A stretch of 64,000 nucleotides of DNA from positions 22,891,433 through 22,955,432 of the forward strand of contig NC_135120.1 in assembly GCF_050908995.1 (NCBI RefSeq). The letters run 5' to 3'. Both the position numbers and the translations under genes were made by a program. Shown piece by piece: positions 47,011-59,751 of the stretch (its first letter is position 1; each line of letters opens with the position of its first letter). The stretch is from Andrena cerasifolii (taxonomy: Eukaryota > Arthropoda > Insecta > Hymenoptera > Andrenidae). Under the pieces are notes generated by a model. That model made no database searches and had not been told where the DNA came from. It was given only the letters and a program-made list of their open reading frames with translations.

Positions 47011-47602
47011 TAGGGGAGACCGGGGCTAGTTGATACGTTTTACAGTTTTCAATGTTTTTCATTTTTGTTTGAATGAATTACTTGATTACAAATATGCTAA
47101 AATATACTTTGGCCCTTCCTCTTTAATATCTTTTAAATGAAAAGTTGAGAATTACATACAAAATGAATGAGAAAATGTTATTTTAACGAAGGTAAAATGT
47201 ATCAATTTACTCCACTGCGGGGTTAATTGATACGTTATTCTGTTTTCAATTTTTTTCATTTTGTAGTTGAATTAATTACTTAATAACAAATATGCCAAAA
47301 TATACTTTGGTCCTTCCTCTTTAATATATAGCAAGCAGAAACTTGAGAAAATACATACAAAATGAATGAAAAAATGTTATTTTGACGATCAATTTGGATG
47401 CATCAAAACTATTTACTTTTTCTCTATATAAACGAACACAGTTAAAAAACGATTGTTAACGTCAATGTACACACACGTGCGCTGGATCGTAGGAAAGAAT
47501 TGGACAACAATCTTCACATATCTGCCTCAGATGGAGCTACGGTGTCGAGATAATTCGTCTGTATCAACTTGCCCCTGTATCAACCAGCTCCGGTCTCCCC
47601 TA
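47011..47602. mobile_element. TA-flanked element F (TAGGGGAGACCGGGGC)
   Basis: Ends are TAGGGGAGACCGGGGCTAGT and, complemented, TAGGGGAGACCGGAGCTGGT. Inside, a unit of about 197 bp headed by TTGATACGTT is present twice in tandem (from about 47030 and 47227). The motif TTGATAC or GTATCAA also occurs near 47199, 47561 and 47577. Confidence 0.8.
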
Positions 47603-48018
47603 CCGTAAACTGGGGGAACATTGGCAGGTTTTTGAAAGATTTTGTTATATAATTTAAAAATTAACATGTTTACATTTGCTTTAAGTATCCTATCGTAACA
47701 TTGCATATTTTGTGATTATACTACAACTGTCAAAATGCATAAAATTTATGTCCTTTTCCTTCTGTAATACATGTTAAAAACGTTAGTGTACCGGGGTAAC
47801 ATTGGCACATCATATAGCTAGCATTAACGAGTTAAGTGTTACTAATCTGAAGCCAGTAAGCTACATTGCCACTTAAATTTGTTTATTTCATTTTATTTTT
47901 TACATCTTAATAGCATTAATATCATTACATATAAATAGCATTGACAGGTTAAGTTTTACTAATCTGACGTAATACAATGTAATCCCGGCGTATGCCAATG
48001 TCCCCCCAGTTTACGGTA
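47601..48018. mobile_element. TA-flanked element G (TACCGTAAACTGGGGG)
   Basis: Ends are TACCGTAAACTGGGGGAACA and, complemented, TACCGTAAACTGGGGGGACA; 418 bp. GGGGTAACATTGGCA recurs near 47793. It abuts element F and shares a single TA with it. Confidence 0.82.
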
Positions 48019-48559
48019 CGTTACACCTGTTCATTAAATAGGAATCGATTTTTCTAAGGGAGGATTTCGAAGGAGGCGCGTTGTAATCGTTAATCAAAAC
48101 CGTAGCCAAGACGAGAACTGCCAGACACGGAGTAATTAAATGAACAGAGCCCGAAACACCGACGGAATGTAACTGCATCCCCCGGAAAGCAGACGTCTCG
48201 CGTTATCGCGACGAGATGGAGCTACGATTCCCGGAGTTCGCAGTCCCGGGCATCGGAATCACCGTGCCGTGGAAAATCGGCGGTGTAGCCGGTGGCGCGG
48301 CGTTTCTAGCTGCTGGATCCATAGGGAAAGTTCGCGAAGGCCCGAGAGAAGAGGGCACCGGGCACCGGGCACGAGCGGTAAGCACGGAGGGGGTTGCAAA
48401 AGCCGGCAGGGACGAGAGTGCACGCGCCCGTATCCGGAGTCGAACGAAGCGCGTCGCTCTCGGCCGGTAGGTGCGCTCGTACTTTCTGCGCCGGTTTGGC
48501 CGTGAGTGGTGGGGAGGGGTGGTACAGCGGCACGTGACCAGAGCGGCCAATCGGGTCGA
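48019..48559. other. Upstream flank of mex-3
   Basis: CpG-rich sequence with GGCACCGGGCACCGGGCAC-type tandem repetition at about 48354-48373, leading into the candidate promoter. Confidence 0.5.
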
Positions 48560-48830
48560 CGCATAGCCGGCGTCCGGCACATGGCGGCGCGCCGGCTGTA
48601 GCACCCGCAGTCGCAGTACGTCGCAGTCAGTCGCAGTGGTAACACGAGCGAGAGGGTAGTTGCACGCGCCTGCCTTCGAAAGGAAAGATCGCGCTTGAGG
48701 GAGATACGGAGAGAGAGAGAGAACGAAGGAAGGAAAGAGAGAGCGCGGCGCCCCTTGCCTCCGTTTTCAGTGCTTCAGTCGCGCGACGACGCTCTCGGAC
48801 GCTTCAGTCAGTCGGCCGGTGACGAGGCTC
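48560..48830 (+). promoter_or_regulatory. Candidate TATA-less mex-3 promoter with initiator repeats and GAGA tracts
   Basis: Clusters of TCAGT/GCAGT, the arthropod initiator core, occur near 48610-48640 and 48768-48815, with GAGAGAGAG tracts around 48708-48742. No TATA box is visible. The combination fits a dispersed developmental promoter. The exact start is inference. Confidence 0.4.
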
Positions 48831-49840
48831 CCACAAACGTGATACACGCGCCGTTACGGTTACGTTACGTTACATCGTCCCATCGAGCGGGGAGAACGAG
48901 AGCGAACGAGACGGAACGAGGCACGCCGAGGAGAGGACGAACGAACGAATTCTATACAACAACACTACGCGTATAACATCGGTTTCTCGGAGCGAGGCAC
49001 GCCAGAATAGAAGAAAACAACACGAGCGACGACTTGGACGGTTTGCCGAACCGAGCTCCTTGATAAACCACGAACCTCGATACGAGGCTCGCCCCGACCA
49101 GTGCGAAAATATCATCGAGAAGGCCATTTTCGTCGCGCTGGCTTTGCACGCGGTGAAGGAAAGCGCGCGCGAGTGAGAGAAATAGAGGTTAGACTGGACG
49201 GGAGAAGGAGCGCGCGATCGTCGGACGACCACGAGATATTACGCGTCGAGCGTAAGCCCACACGTTTTCAGTGTTCCGAACGACACTCGCGCCGGTGCGC
49301 TCGAGCCGCACACGCACACGCTCACGCAACGCCACCGTAGAGAGACCACCGAGAGGGACGAGAAAGGAAGAACGGCGGCCCAACCGATCACCGACCACAG
49401 TCGACGATTTTATTTTTGTACGGTGCATCGTTGTTTTTCCTAAACGCATTTACTCGCGACCCGTGGCACCAGAGCGCACGGTGTGCACAAGCCGATCGTC
49501 TCCTACCGAGGGCAATCGACAGTGTGTGTGGTGTGCACGCGCGCGCGTGTGGTACATTGTTTTCCGATTATTTCGAATTTGAGAGAGAGAGAGAGAGCGA
49601 GACTTTCGTCACGTGGAGAATAATATACCTACGTGAATTCAACCACGAGCAAACAGAGAAAAGACACGGGCTTGTGAGGACGTTGAAGCTGAAGGACTAC
49701 CGGCAGCACACAGAAGAGACAACAGTGGAAATCGGTGAATACAAAGAGACTGTGATCTTACGCTCTGTGCAAGCATTTACCTACCAGTATACACGCGTAA
49801 TCTGACTATTCGGACGCACGCGAGAGCCAAAGGAGCAAGC
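48640..49840 (+). other. Probable mex-3 5' leader
   Basis: The sequence is CpG-rich, purine-rich and unbroken by recognisable transposons up to the mex-3 ATG. It contains several short upstream open frames, one (49416-49805) ending 35 bp before the main start. Whether the leader is one exon or contains an intron cannot be decided from sequence. Confidence 0.5.
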
Positions 49841-50141
49841 ATGCCGACGAGTTTGTTCAGCGAAATGGACCGTGGAGCGAACGGCGGTGGTGCCGCTTCC
49901 CTCGAGGATCAACGGGCCCTGCAATTGGCATTAGAGTTATCTATGCTCGGGCTGGAAGGTACGCCCGGATGCCCTGGAACCGGCACGGGGACCGGCACCG
50001 GGACAGCCAACGATCCGGACCCAATGCAAACGACACCAGCGGGCGTTTTCGAGGAGGCGCGTTCCAAGAAGAGCCAGAACATGACCGAGTGCGTGCCGGT
50101 GCCTAGCAGCGAGCACGTGGCGGAGATCGTCGGCCGACAAG
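49841..50141 (+). CDS. mex-3: MEX-3 RNA-binding protein, first coding exon (3' partial)
   Basis: MEX-3 proteins are cytoplasmic RNA-binding proteins with two KH domains and, in many animals, a C-terminal RING finger; they repress or destabilise target mRNAs in early development. This exon encodes the conserved N-terminus MPTSLFSEMDRGANGG, the block LEDQRALQLALELSMLGLE, a Gly/Thr repeat (GTGTGTGTGT), then KKSQNMTECVPVPSSEHVAE and IVGRQG, where the first KH domain begins. The splice donor GTAAGC falls after one base of the Gly codon, inside the KH GxxG region. MPTSLF matches the usual family start, so the ATG is secure. No continuation exon (family motif CKIKALRAKTN) was found downstream to 64000, implying an intron longer than 13.8 kb. 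Confidence 0.95.
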
Positions 50142-52841
50142 GTAAGCGTGAACATAACCTCCACTTCCCTGGCCACCTCGCGAATACACAGGCGGCCCGC
50201 TTGGCTCGCCACGCCGCGTGCCCGCCACTTTTCTCCTTTCCCCTCGCCACTTAATGGCGGAACGTATTTCTAAATACAGTATCGGCTCGATGCCCGTGAA
50301 ACATCGATCTTTCATTTAATTTCGATTCGGAATGTAACACTTCCCGGGACAATTTCTCTCTCCAATTTCCGTGGAAGTTATTGCTTTCAATTTTGGAAAA
50401 TTCTGTCGGAGAATTGTCGCGCAGGGATATAATTTAAGAATATAATTATTCCTTTTTTAAGAATGCACGAATTCTCGTGCGCGCTAAGCTAATAGTAAAT
50501 ATAACGCGATCCTTTAAGATCGATAACGATTTATCACACGACGATACATTTTATAGTCGAAAAGTAAACGCAAAGTCCGGGATTCGATAAATCGTGATTG
50601 TGCGGGGCTTAGCTCGGAGACGACGCGAATCATACGGCGATTGCGCTCGTCAACAAAGATATTCGTTGTGCTCTTAAACCGTGCGAATGTCGAAAGCTCC
50701 TTCCCAGTAATCGAAAACACAAACGTATGAATTTCAAATACATTTCTCGGGAAGCCACTGCCGTCCATTAAAATTTATAAGCCGTTATGGCTTTACGTGA
50801 ATCGAAGCCACGCAAGTACACTGGTTAACGGCGCTCGTAGAAACAAAATCACCATAGCAAACGTATATTCGCAAACGGTTTTTTTTCTTAATATTCAACC
50901 CTCTTTGCACTAGGCGCTTCCTGACGATTCACGATACGACCGATCGGTTATCGTTAGCACGCTCGAGTATGAAGTAAATATTCGTCGGGTTTCAAGCTAC
51001 TCGAGTAAAGCTGGGGGAAGTAGTCGAGAAATAAGCGATAGCAGATATCGCTAGAAATGTAAACGAATATCTCTATACTAATAGCAGGACACTTTTGAGT
51101 CGGCCTCGCGTTATTGCTACCCAGCAGCCTCGAAATATCAAACACTCCTGATACTTTATACAGAAATTCGAATAGTTCAGAAACGATCGACTCGAAGACC
51201 CATGTTTATCAGGACGTATCCATCTCTTTCCCCGAGCTTTATCAACGAAGTTTGTAACCATAGCTCTGCGGCACCCTGCATTCTATAGCGTGCGTTCCTC
51301 GTTACCGGAATCTGTCTTGTACACACATACACGCAGGCCCAGCGGCGGTTCATTGGCACGGGGCACGAGGAACGCGGTACATATCAAGTAATGCTGCAAT
51401 TAAACCAATCTAACGTGTCGAAAAGCGAATTCGTCGGGTGGCTGGCCGACGACGAATCGTCGCGTACAGTGAACCCTGTCGTAGGTCGTGGCCGCTCGTC
51501 CCGGCTACCTTCGCGATGAGGCTATCGTCTATCTTAGTTTCTCGGTGCCGGTTGAAAAAGACCGGGCGACGAGAGTGGAGCCTGTTTATGTTTCGACATC
51601 GTGCCTCCCGACGACACGCACCGTTCTTGTCCCATAAATAACAACATCTTGTCGCTCCGGGCGTTCGGGAGCGATGGATTTTTTCCGAACCTTCGCTGGC
51701 CCACCGACGATCGTTCCTCGAAACGACAGTGTCGCGCTCTTTCGCCGTTCCTTCGGCCGCGTCGACCGCCCTGGCGCGCTTTTTTTCCGCGCGACACTTT
51801 CCGAGAAAGGTGTCAGGAATAGCTGCGCGACGAACTTCGAGGGCGTAGCGGCCCGCGATCCCATCGTCCCCCAAGGTTCGCTCGCGTGGCGTCCGTCACG
51901 ACTGAGCAGACACGCTCCGCGGAATTGCGAAAGCAAGGGGGCAAACATTTTATCGATACTGCAACGCCGCGGATAAGTCGCGGTTGAATCGGCCGTTTCA
52001 AAGTAATTTCGTCGATATCACCTCTGCGGACGGCTTACCGAACGTGGAACGGTAATTGTTATTATCTGGCAGCGTAGCGATTAAGCGGCGTGTTTACGGT
52101 GGCTGTCAGCCTGACCGTCTACCAGAGGGCACGGAACCTCGACGGCCGTTAAACTTGGGGAATTTCAAACAGAACGCCGGGGCGGGAGCTTTACGAGCAT
52201 CCTTCTTCCTTCCAAATGTCGAAGCACGGGCAGGTTAGGAACGGAAGCTAGCGCCAGAGACACGCTACGTGACGTTGGCTCTTGTGTCGCCACTTCCGAC
52301 CTTTTTCTACCGCAGCCGATATGCGCTCGGCAACTAACTCGACCGTCCGAAAACGCTCCGCCGGGTGGAAACGACAGTTTTCGTTTGTGATCCGCTCGTT
52401 CCATTGAGCCCGCGAGATAACGCGACGTCTAACGAACGCGGCTTGTCCCCTTTCGCAGTGCCGTGCAACGTGAAAAGATACATCTTTCCATCGAATAACG
52501 AGACGGGCCCGCTTTTATTGAGCGATCCAGAGTTTAGAACGGACCGCGATTTCGCTGATGCCGCCACGGGTTTCGAAATTGAGAAAAGCCGAACGGTCGC
52601 GCCGCGGCGCCGCGTGGCTTGCCATTTACATCTTAACGTCTGTCAGAGATCGCGCTCGCGATAAATAGTCCCGTAAGTCTGATCGCTGGCGATCAATACC
52701 GAGCCCGTAGCCCCCTTTCGCGCGCGAACCCGTGAGATTTACGCCGTTATCGGCTAATCTTGAGAATGACTCTTTGGCCACTGAGGATATCCTTTAATTG
52801 TATTCGTTAATCAACTGCGTCGGGTTCACGCGCGTTGGCAG
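50142..52841 (+). other. mex-3 intron 1, first part
   Basis: Follows the mex-3 splice donor. Unique-looking sequence free of recognisable transposons. No KH-domain exon found. Confidence 0.6.
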
Positions 52842-53803
52842 TAAGGTGGATGTCCCAATTAGCGACCCAGTCACAAATATTGACATTTTATCCTTTATTT
52901 TTAAGTATGAATTTTTTTCGGTTCGAAACGGGTGTTAAAATTATTGAATTCGATTCGTGAATATTCAAAGTATCTTGCTGATGGCTTCGCTAATGTATAT
53001 CATAACATATAATTAAGTAATTAATAAATGGTTTCACGCGTGTCAGCTACAAAGCCGCGAGAAAGTAGTTTGTTGTTATCGAACTTAAGAACGGCCAAAT
53101 TTTAGGTATTAAGTATTTCTTGCATGAGTATATTAATGTAAGAAAAATATATTCGCGTAAGTTGAAAAATAATTGTAAATTTACTATTTAAAAATATTGC
53201 ATCGCATTTTTTATTAAATTCATAATAATTATGCGGGTCAATAATCGGTACTCGTAAAATGTAAGAATTCCTATTATTGACACGAGATGCCACGTCATGT
53301 TTCCATCTTACGTGTTTGTCAGTTTGCACCATAACCTGATTAAGTAAGGGTGGCTACTTAGTAAAGCCTAAAGTATATAAACGACGTAGAAACTATTCGC
53401 AACAACAATTGGAAAATGCTTTGGCAGCTATCAAATCTGGTCATAGCATTAAAACTGTTGCAAATTATTTTGTTTTGTACTAATTATTTTATAAACATCC
53501 TTTTCCGATGCAATCATTAATTGGGATATTAGATTGATGAGACACGGTCCGTGATAGGTCACTCTTTGGGACGAAGAGGGAATTGAAGGTAAAAATAGGA
53601 ACACGTGCACCATGTAATATATTTATTATTAATAATTATATTCGAACAATTTCATCATGAAAAAGGGGCCTTTTTCATACTAGAAAAGAACCAGCCATAT
53701 AATAGGCTATTAATGAGTAACTGCGATAAATACTTTTAATATGTAAATGTGTTAGAACGTGCGCGTACATCTTACAGGGTCGCTAACTGGGACGTTTACC
53801 TTT
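52842..53803. mobile_element. Probable TA-type element H (TAAGGTGGATGTCCCAATTA)
   Basis: The left end TAAGGTGGATGTCCCAATTA and the right end, complemented, AAAGGTAAACGTCCCAGTTA are both followed by GCGACCC. The interior is AT-rich and non-coding. The right TA is degraded. Confidence 0.62.
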
Positions 53804-54629
53804 TCGCAACGCAGTTTTTGTTCGGAGTTATTTCGTCGTTACGTCCCTTTCGGCTGAATATGGCGGAGGCTGATAAATTGTTGTAGGAACATTCTTTTTA
53901 TTTTTGTATATGCCGCTGCTTGGTGTACTAAAGCGAAAGGTCGATGGAATATGGAACGCGTGTAAATACACGCGGAAGGGAGGTCTATCGATAGCACGTG
54001 CCGTCGATCGATCATCTACGCCTCGCTGTGGGCGCATCTGCCGTCACGTGTGAACGCGCGCGCAATTTAAGCAGCCCGATACAATTTTGCAAACTAGAAA
54101 TTGGTCGCTCGCCAAGCCCCTCTGGGCACGTTAGGCGCCGATTTAGAAGTCGTTAAGACGTGCGCGTTTCATTATGCTTTTTATCACTCGTAATAATTAC
54201 ACTATTTGATCATTTTGTAGCCACCGATCGACGATCTGGGACGTTAAGAAACGCCAAGTCGGGCATACAGTGCCTCACGTAAATAGTTCACTGCACCGAT
54301 TTCATTTACCACGGCGCGCGAGAGGAACGTCGTTGCGTGGCTCCCGATATCTGATTGATAACGTTTTATTATATCCGTCTAACGCACCTGGCAACGGTGT
54401 CGCTTCTATGTCGCAAAAGCATTCCCGGAACGCTTGGCTGCGTTGTTATACAACGCTGTGTAGTGTACGTTTCAACCACCTTATCTTTTCCAAACATTTT
54501 CTATTTCACATAAAAATAAACAGGCCCTCGTATATGTAGAGTTACAAAGAGATTGGGTGTTCCATGTTCTTTGTACTTGAACATTTCAAACATCCTCTGG
54601 AGCAGCTACTGGTTATTTATTAACTTAAC

Positions 54630-55710
54630 TAGCGGAATATGTGGTTTCGACCTTATCTTACTGTGCCAATAGTTGGTCATTTAAGGGAAAGCGGAAATTC
54701 ATATTACGCGTTGTTATTATTAATATAGTATTTTTTAAATGCGTTATTGATAGTTAAATTCTATAAAGTATCTATTTTTCAAATGTGTAGATGATTTTTT
54801 TAATAGTAGAACAATTTTTATTTAAAATATCTACAATATCTAAAATACCCAGAAATGTCCTTTTTACCAATAGTCAGCCAGTAAAATCCTAACTCCAGCC
54901 TTTTATATGCCAGTAGTCAACCAGGTTCTTCTATCAGGTTATATATGTATCTGCCACTCTATAGTATGGTTATTGTTAATCGTCAGAATGTTAAGTGGTT
55001 CAAAATTCATGATGTGTATACTCAAAATTTATCAATTTCTTTTTTCTGAAAATTCTAATTATTTGAATTATACCGGCCGACTACTACACCAATCGTCTAG
55101 TCGTCAGCCGTTTTGTGTACGTTTTGTGCTTCAGACGACTGGTTTTACATTAATTTTGGCGGAAAATAATAAAAACGGATGGTACCGGAAAGTGAGCTTT
55201 ATTTGTTAGGCAAATACGGTTCAAATTGGCGATTTCTTAACAATATCCTGTAGCCAGCCGTGGCGGCTGACTATTGGTTTTCTTTCTATTTTGATCGTCA
55301 ATAGTCGGCCACTTAAAAAAATACTTACTAACCTAAGTTTAAATGCAATTATAATTCCTCGAAAAGTTCATTCGAATGTTATTAATCGCGTATTCAAAAT
55401 TTCAACATAAAAAACTTCGTATTAGTGTTGGTATACATTATTTCCAAGCGTCGCCTATAGTACTAAATTAATTCAAATTGACTCACCAGTCGCCAACCAT
55501 CGAATCGCCAACACAATACTTAAAGCTTTCTGCAGTTCATATTTTTACCGCTAAAGGCATGAAACTCCCCACATTCGAAGGAGAGAGTACACTGATCATT
55601 GTTTCGTTTAAACATATAAGATTTTATTCCTAATTTCTTAATTCTAAGCAATTTATTTCCGAAAAGGCTGACTATTGAGTAGGGGTCGAAATAAGGCCAC
55701 ACTTACCCTA
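54630..55710. mobile_element. TA-type element I (TAGGGTAAGTGTGGCC right end)
   Basis: The right end, complemented, reads TAGGGTAAGTGTGGCCTTAT; the left end is a diverged TAGCGGAATATGTGGTTTCG. CAATAGTCRGCC and its complement recur near 54668, 54869, 54910, 55265, 55301 and 55668. Confidence 0.6.
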
Positions 55711-58700
55711 TCTGTAGAATAAAGTATTCCCATTAACTGCCTCCGTCGCGTTTGGAATCATTACCCGCCCGTCTAAGGCTAATAAAATCAGCTATACTCG
55801 ATAGAAGAGAAAACGACGGCGCGGTAAAAGGAAGCCGTATGTGCTGGTGCGGTCATATCACGTGAGTCGCGCTAATATTGACCGTCCAATAACATTAGAC
55901 CACTCGGACACTTAGAACGGTGTCAAGACTGTTCGTGTTTTAAATTCAGTACCCGCCACGGATTTCCGTACGTGCTTATCGTCCCTTCCGTTCCGCTCTG
56001 GCTTTCTCGCATCCTCTGTCGCTCGGCGTCGCTGATTGAGAGCCACTGTGTCGTGTGATCGACCATGCTTCTGCGTGCTACACAAAGCGCGGATTCACCC
56101 AACTTTTCCCAATAAATCGATCTCTATTCGTTCCGAATCGTCGCCGCGATTCTCGAGCTACTTAGTTTCGCTCATTTTTGATACCTTTATTCCACACAAA
56201 TTTGCTGCTAACGACTTTCATCCCGCAATTGCACAAGATCTGGGTTGCTTGCACAATCGGATGTATACGCTCCTCGTTGCTCCCGATATTCTCCAATCGC
56301 GACCACCAGCCAAGCATTGCTAGATATACAAACGAGACGTCCGTATTCCCCGCTGGCATTTTCAATCGTTTCCCCAGTCAAGACAGCCGCTCGACGCCCG
56401 GTGAATTACGATTTTCCGTTCTTACATAAAACGCCCGCTTCCTGCTTTCCCAAACACTCCACCCTTCGCCGATTGCGACGGTTGCGCGCGGGGCCCAGGG
56501 TTACCTACCGATCTGCATGCACGGCGTCTGGGGCCCCGTTCTCTCTCTCGTTGCATTGTGTCTCGTAGATCTGGACCGCGGTGCTTTTTATCCGCCTCGA
56601 AACCAGTTCAACGTACCTGGCATGAATCATTGCTATAACGCGACAGGAGTTCCCTCGCCGGCGTGCCTAAAATCTCTCTAACCGCGCGTAACGCGTCGCA
56701 TGGGTCGCGGGTGGGTAGGGAATTCGTGGGAGAGCCTCGCTCGCTGCCAATTTGCGCGGCGACGTTGTCCTGGATCCTGCGTGTCCGTGAGTTCTGCTCC
56801 AGTCGATTAGTCAGTTTTAGCGGGAAGATCGGATCCTTCTGCGGACCGTAATCGTGTCGATTCAATAACCACGTCTAATGAGTTTGATACGCCGTTCCAT
56901 TATGAGGATGTGGCTATTTGTTGAGCATTTTCGCTCGATTCCCCGTCTTTCTCTCTCCCTTCTATCCCCGTCTTACTCGCCCTCGCGAGCTCTATCGCCG
57001 TCTCGTTCTCTCGCGCTGCTGATTCTCCTTCCATCCCCCGCGCCCTCTCGATCACCGCGTCTCTCCTCGTCTTTGTCCCTCCGCCGTATTCTCTTTCTGG
57101 CTCGCTCGCCTGGACCGGAAGCTGTAATGAGCGACTCCGTCGCCAGACTCGTCGCCTCGTGTGTCGCATCGCGCGGCGAACGATGACGTTACTTTGGAAA
57201 CATCACGGCTGGTTATCCAGGTCGTTAGCTGCTGCGGTGTCGCGTATCTCCCAACGGGAGCAACAACGACGGGTGCCTGCGCCAGCCACAGGAAAACCGT
57301 CACTGTTTAGCCACGTCCCTCGCGTTTCTGTCCCGCCGCGGCGCGCGCCCGCTTACTACCCGCTGACACGTGGAAACCGCGCAGGAATTCGGGGACGAGA
57401 TTTTCTCCTAGCACGCGCCCGTTACTCACCGCCATCGGCTCCGAGACACGCTACTTTTTTCCATCGAAAACTGACGATTCGTGTCGACAGGAAGGGTGGG
57501 AGGCGTGTTAATAGACCCGCGCAGACCCTGCCGCTGTTCACGCGTCTCCGTAAAAAGCCTGCAGGAGACTAGGTGGAATCTTTTCCGAGGATTTTACGAC
57601 CTGCTCGCTCGGTGTGGTCAAACTCCCGTGCTCCCGATGGAGTGGGAGTGCCGGAGCGTCAGTGTATAAGATCTTTATTTGCTCTTCACGAACTTAGAAC
57701 GTGAGGCTCGCTCGTGTCGCCTCGATGCACCGTTACCTATGAAGGGAGATTATGAAATGGTTAGACGGGACGTGCTATTTGGAAGAGTACGCAGACCGTT
57801 GCTTTATCAGTGGAACGTATTTTGGAATAAAGGAGGGCGAAGAGAGTACAGTTCTGGCGTTCGGGCAACATCGAGGAACCGAAGCGAGTTTCGAGGCCCA
57901 GTAGCGTCCACTTTTGTGGTTTTTCGTTACGATTGCGGTGTGGGTCGCTGGCGGGAGAGTAGTACGTCGGGGAAAAGGAAAAAAGCAATTACGTAAAAAA
58001 TCGTTTCGAGCTGTGGCGAACGGATATGAGGTCTCGGGACGAGCCCCGGGTCTCTCGGTCGTCATTATTTTCGAAACTCCTGGCCCTTTTCTCTCGCCCG
58101 CAGAGAGTCGGCCACAAAATTAAGAGCTTCCGCTACGAAAGGAATTTCAAGCGAAAAGAGGGAGAAAGCTGGCTCTCTCAATGCACCCGTCGTCATCGAA
58201 TTTCCTTCTTTCAGCGTCGACGGCATACTTTGTCACGCACTCCAATTCCGTCCACGGTATTCATCTGCCGGTTCTTTTGCTCACGAGGCCGTGGAACCGC
58301 TCTCTCGCTCCTCCTCGGTGTTCAATTTGCGGCTGACAATTTCGAAACGCTTCCCGCGCTTTCTCCGCCCGACGAAGCCACGAGCTTGACCGAGGAAAGG
58401 TGTTGGTTTCACAAGGGTTACGACCTGGACGAGCGTATTTCGGATGGAATTGATCCGAGAATCGCCCGGTGCACGAGCGAGGCCGATTCTAACGCTTGCA
58501 AAGGTCGCGGCCCCTCCCCTTATCAGCCACCATTCGATCTTCAGCAACGAAAAAAACGTCAGAGTATCTCGCCGGGGAGAAATTCGTTGGAAAGAAGCGA
58601 GGAATAGCGGCGAGCCATGACAAGAGGACGGTGGTTGTTGCCTTTGTTGGCCTCCGTGGCAGCTGTCGACCCACACCGGGCCTTTCCGTTCTCATGCTCG

Positions 58701-59751
58701 AAACTCGATCGACACTTAACCCTCGCGGGAGAAGAAGAGACAGGAAAGGCGCAGGCGACCCAAAGTAGTCGGTGCGCGTCGTACGAAAGAGTGCTTCCGA
58801 GAGATCGGAATAGGGAGGTTCCGTCATCTGTCGGCGATGAACCCGCGAAGTCTCCGTCGGCTGAGAACCACTGACGGGCCAACGTGCCCCCGCCTAGCAG
58901 ATGTTTACAGCGCGTTGGCTGAAATGAGCGGTTTTTCTCGTTTTTTATTTATTCTGTCTGCCATGTGCAGCGACTACCCTCGGCCAGAGGTCGCTCGCCT
59001 CTTCGAACCGCCCTTCGATCCTCCACGGAGGCCTGTTTCTCTTTCTGCGCCGTGTCCTTTGGCTCCTTTGGCGACCACCGAGCGCGCAATTTCCTCCAGC
59101 TAATCCCGAAATTGATTGGTTATCGATCCCCAGCTAGTATGATTCAATTGCGTGGCAACGCGCGGTGGGGTCGCGAATAATACGGTCGCGAAAGTTGATA
59201 AGTGGAGGCTGCGCAGCTGGGAGAGGAGAGGAGGTGAACGGAGGCGAGGCGGCCCGAGCAGAGGCCGGCGAATCTCGTCGGGCGTAATTATGCATACCGC
59301 ACGGTTTTGCGTGCTGGTCGATTTCTTTCTGAATCGGGAGGCCGCGAAACATTATTCCTCGATGAAAAAGCCGCCGGCCTGCATGTATAATTGCATCGGC
59401 GCGAGATTGTGCGTTACATACGTGTGCGGGGTCGGTCGCTCGTAATCGCGTTCTTCTGCAACTGCGAGCGCGGCGATGCGAGCGCGGCCTTGGATTAAAT
59501 TATGCCGCACGCGACTTTTATTACATTCCCATTCAAATGACATCCGCTAATAGGTGCGTTAAACCTCACCGTAGGTCAGGCGACTACGCGTTTAGCCGCG
59601 TCTTGGGAACTTCAATGGGCATCGACGTGTCATCGTATCTCCCTTGGGGCTTCGCGGCCACTAGCTCGCGACAGGTAGTCGATACGTCTGCGCCTCGGAG
59701 CATGATGATACTCTGGCTTTGGGATAAATTTTGGAGCAGAGTTTCGCTTAT
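55711..59751 (+). other. mex-3 intron 1, middle part
   Basis: CpG-containing unique sequence with pyrimidine-rich patches at about 56945-57100. Open frames up to 193 codons (58026-58607) show no conserved domain. Confidence 0.5.

Noticed and set aside
58026..58607. 193-codon open frame inside mex-3 intron 1
   Set aside because: No conserved motif. Frames on the opposite strand are open over the same bases.
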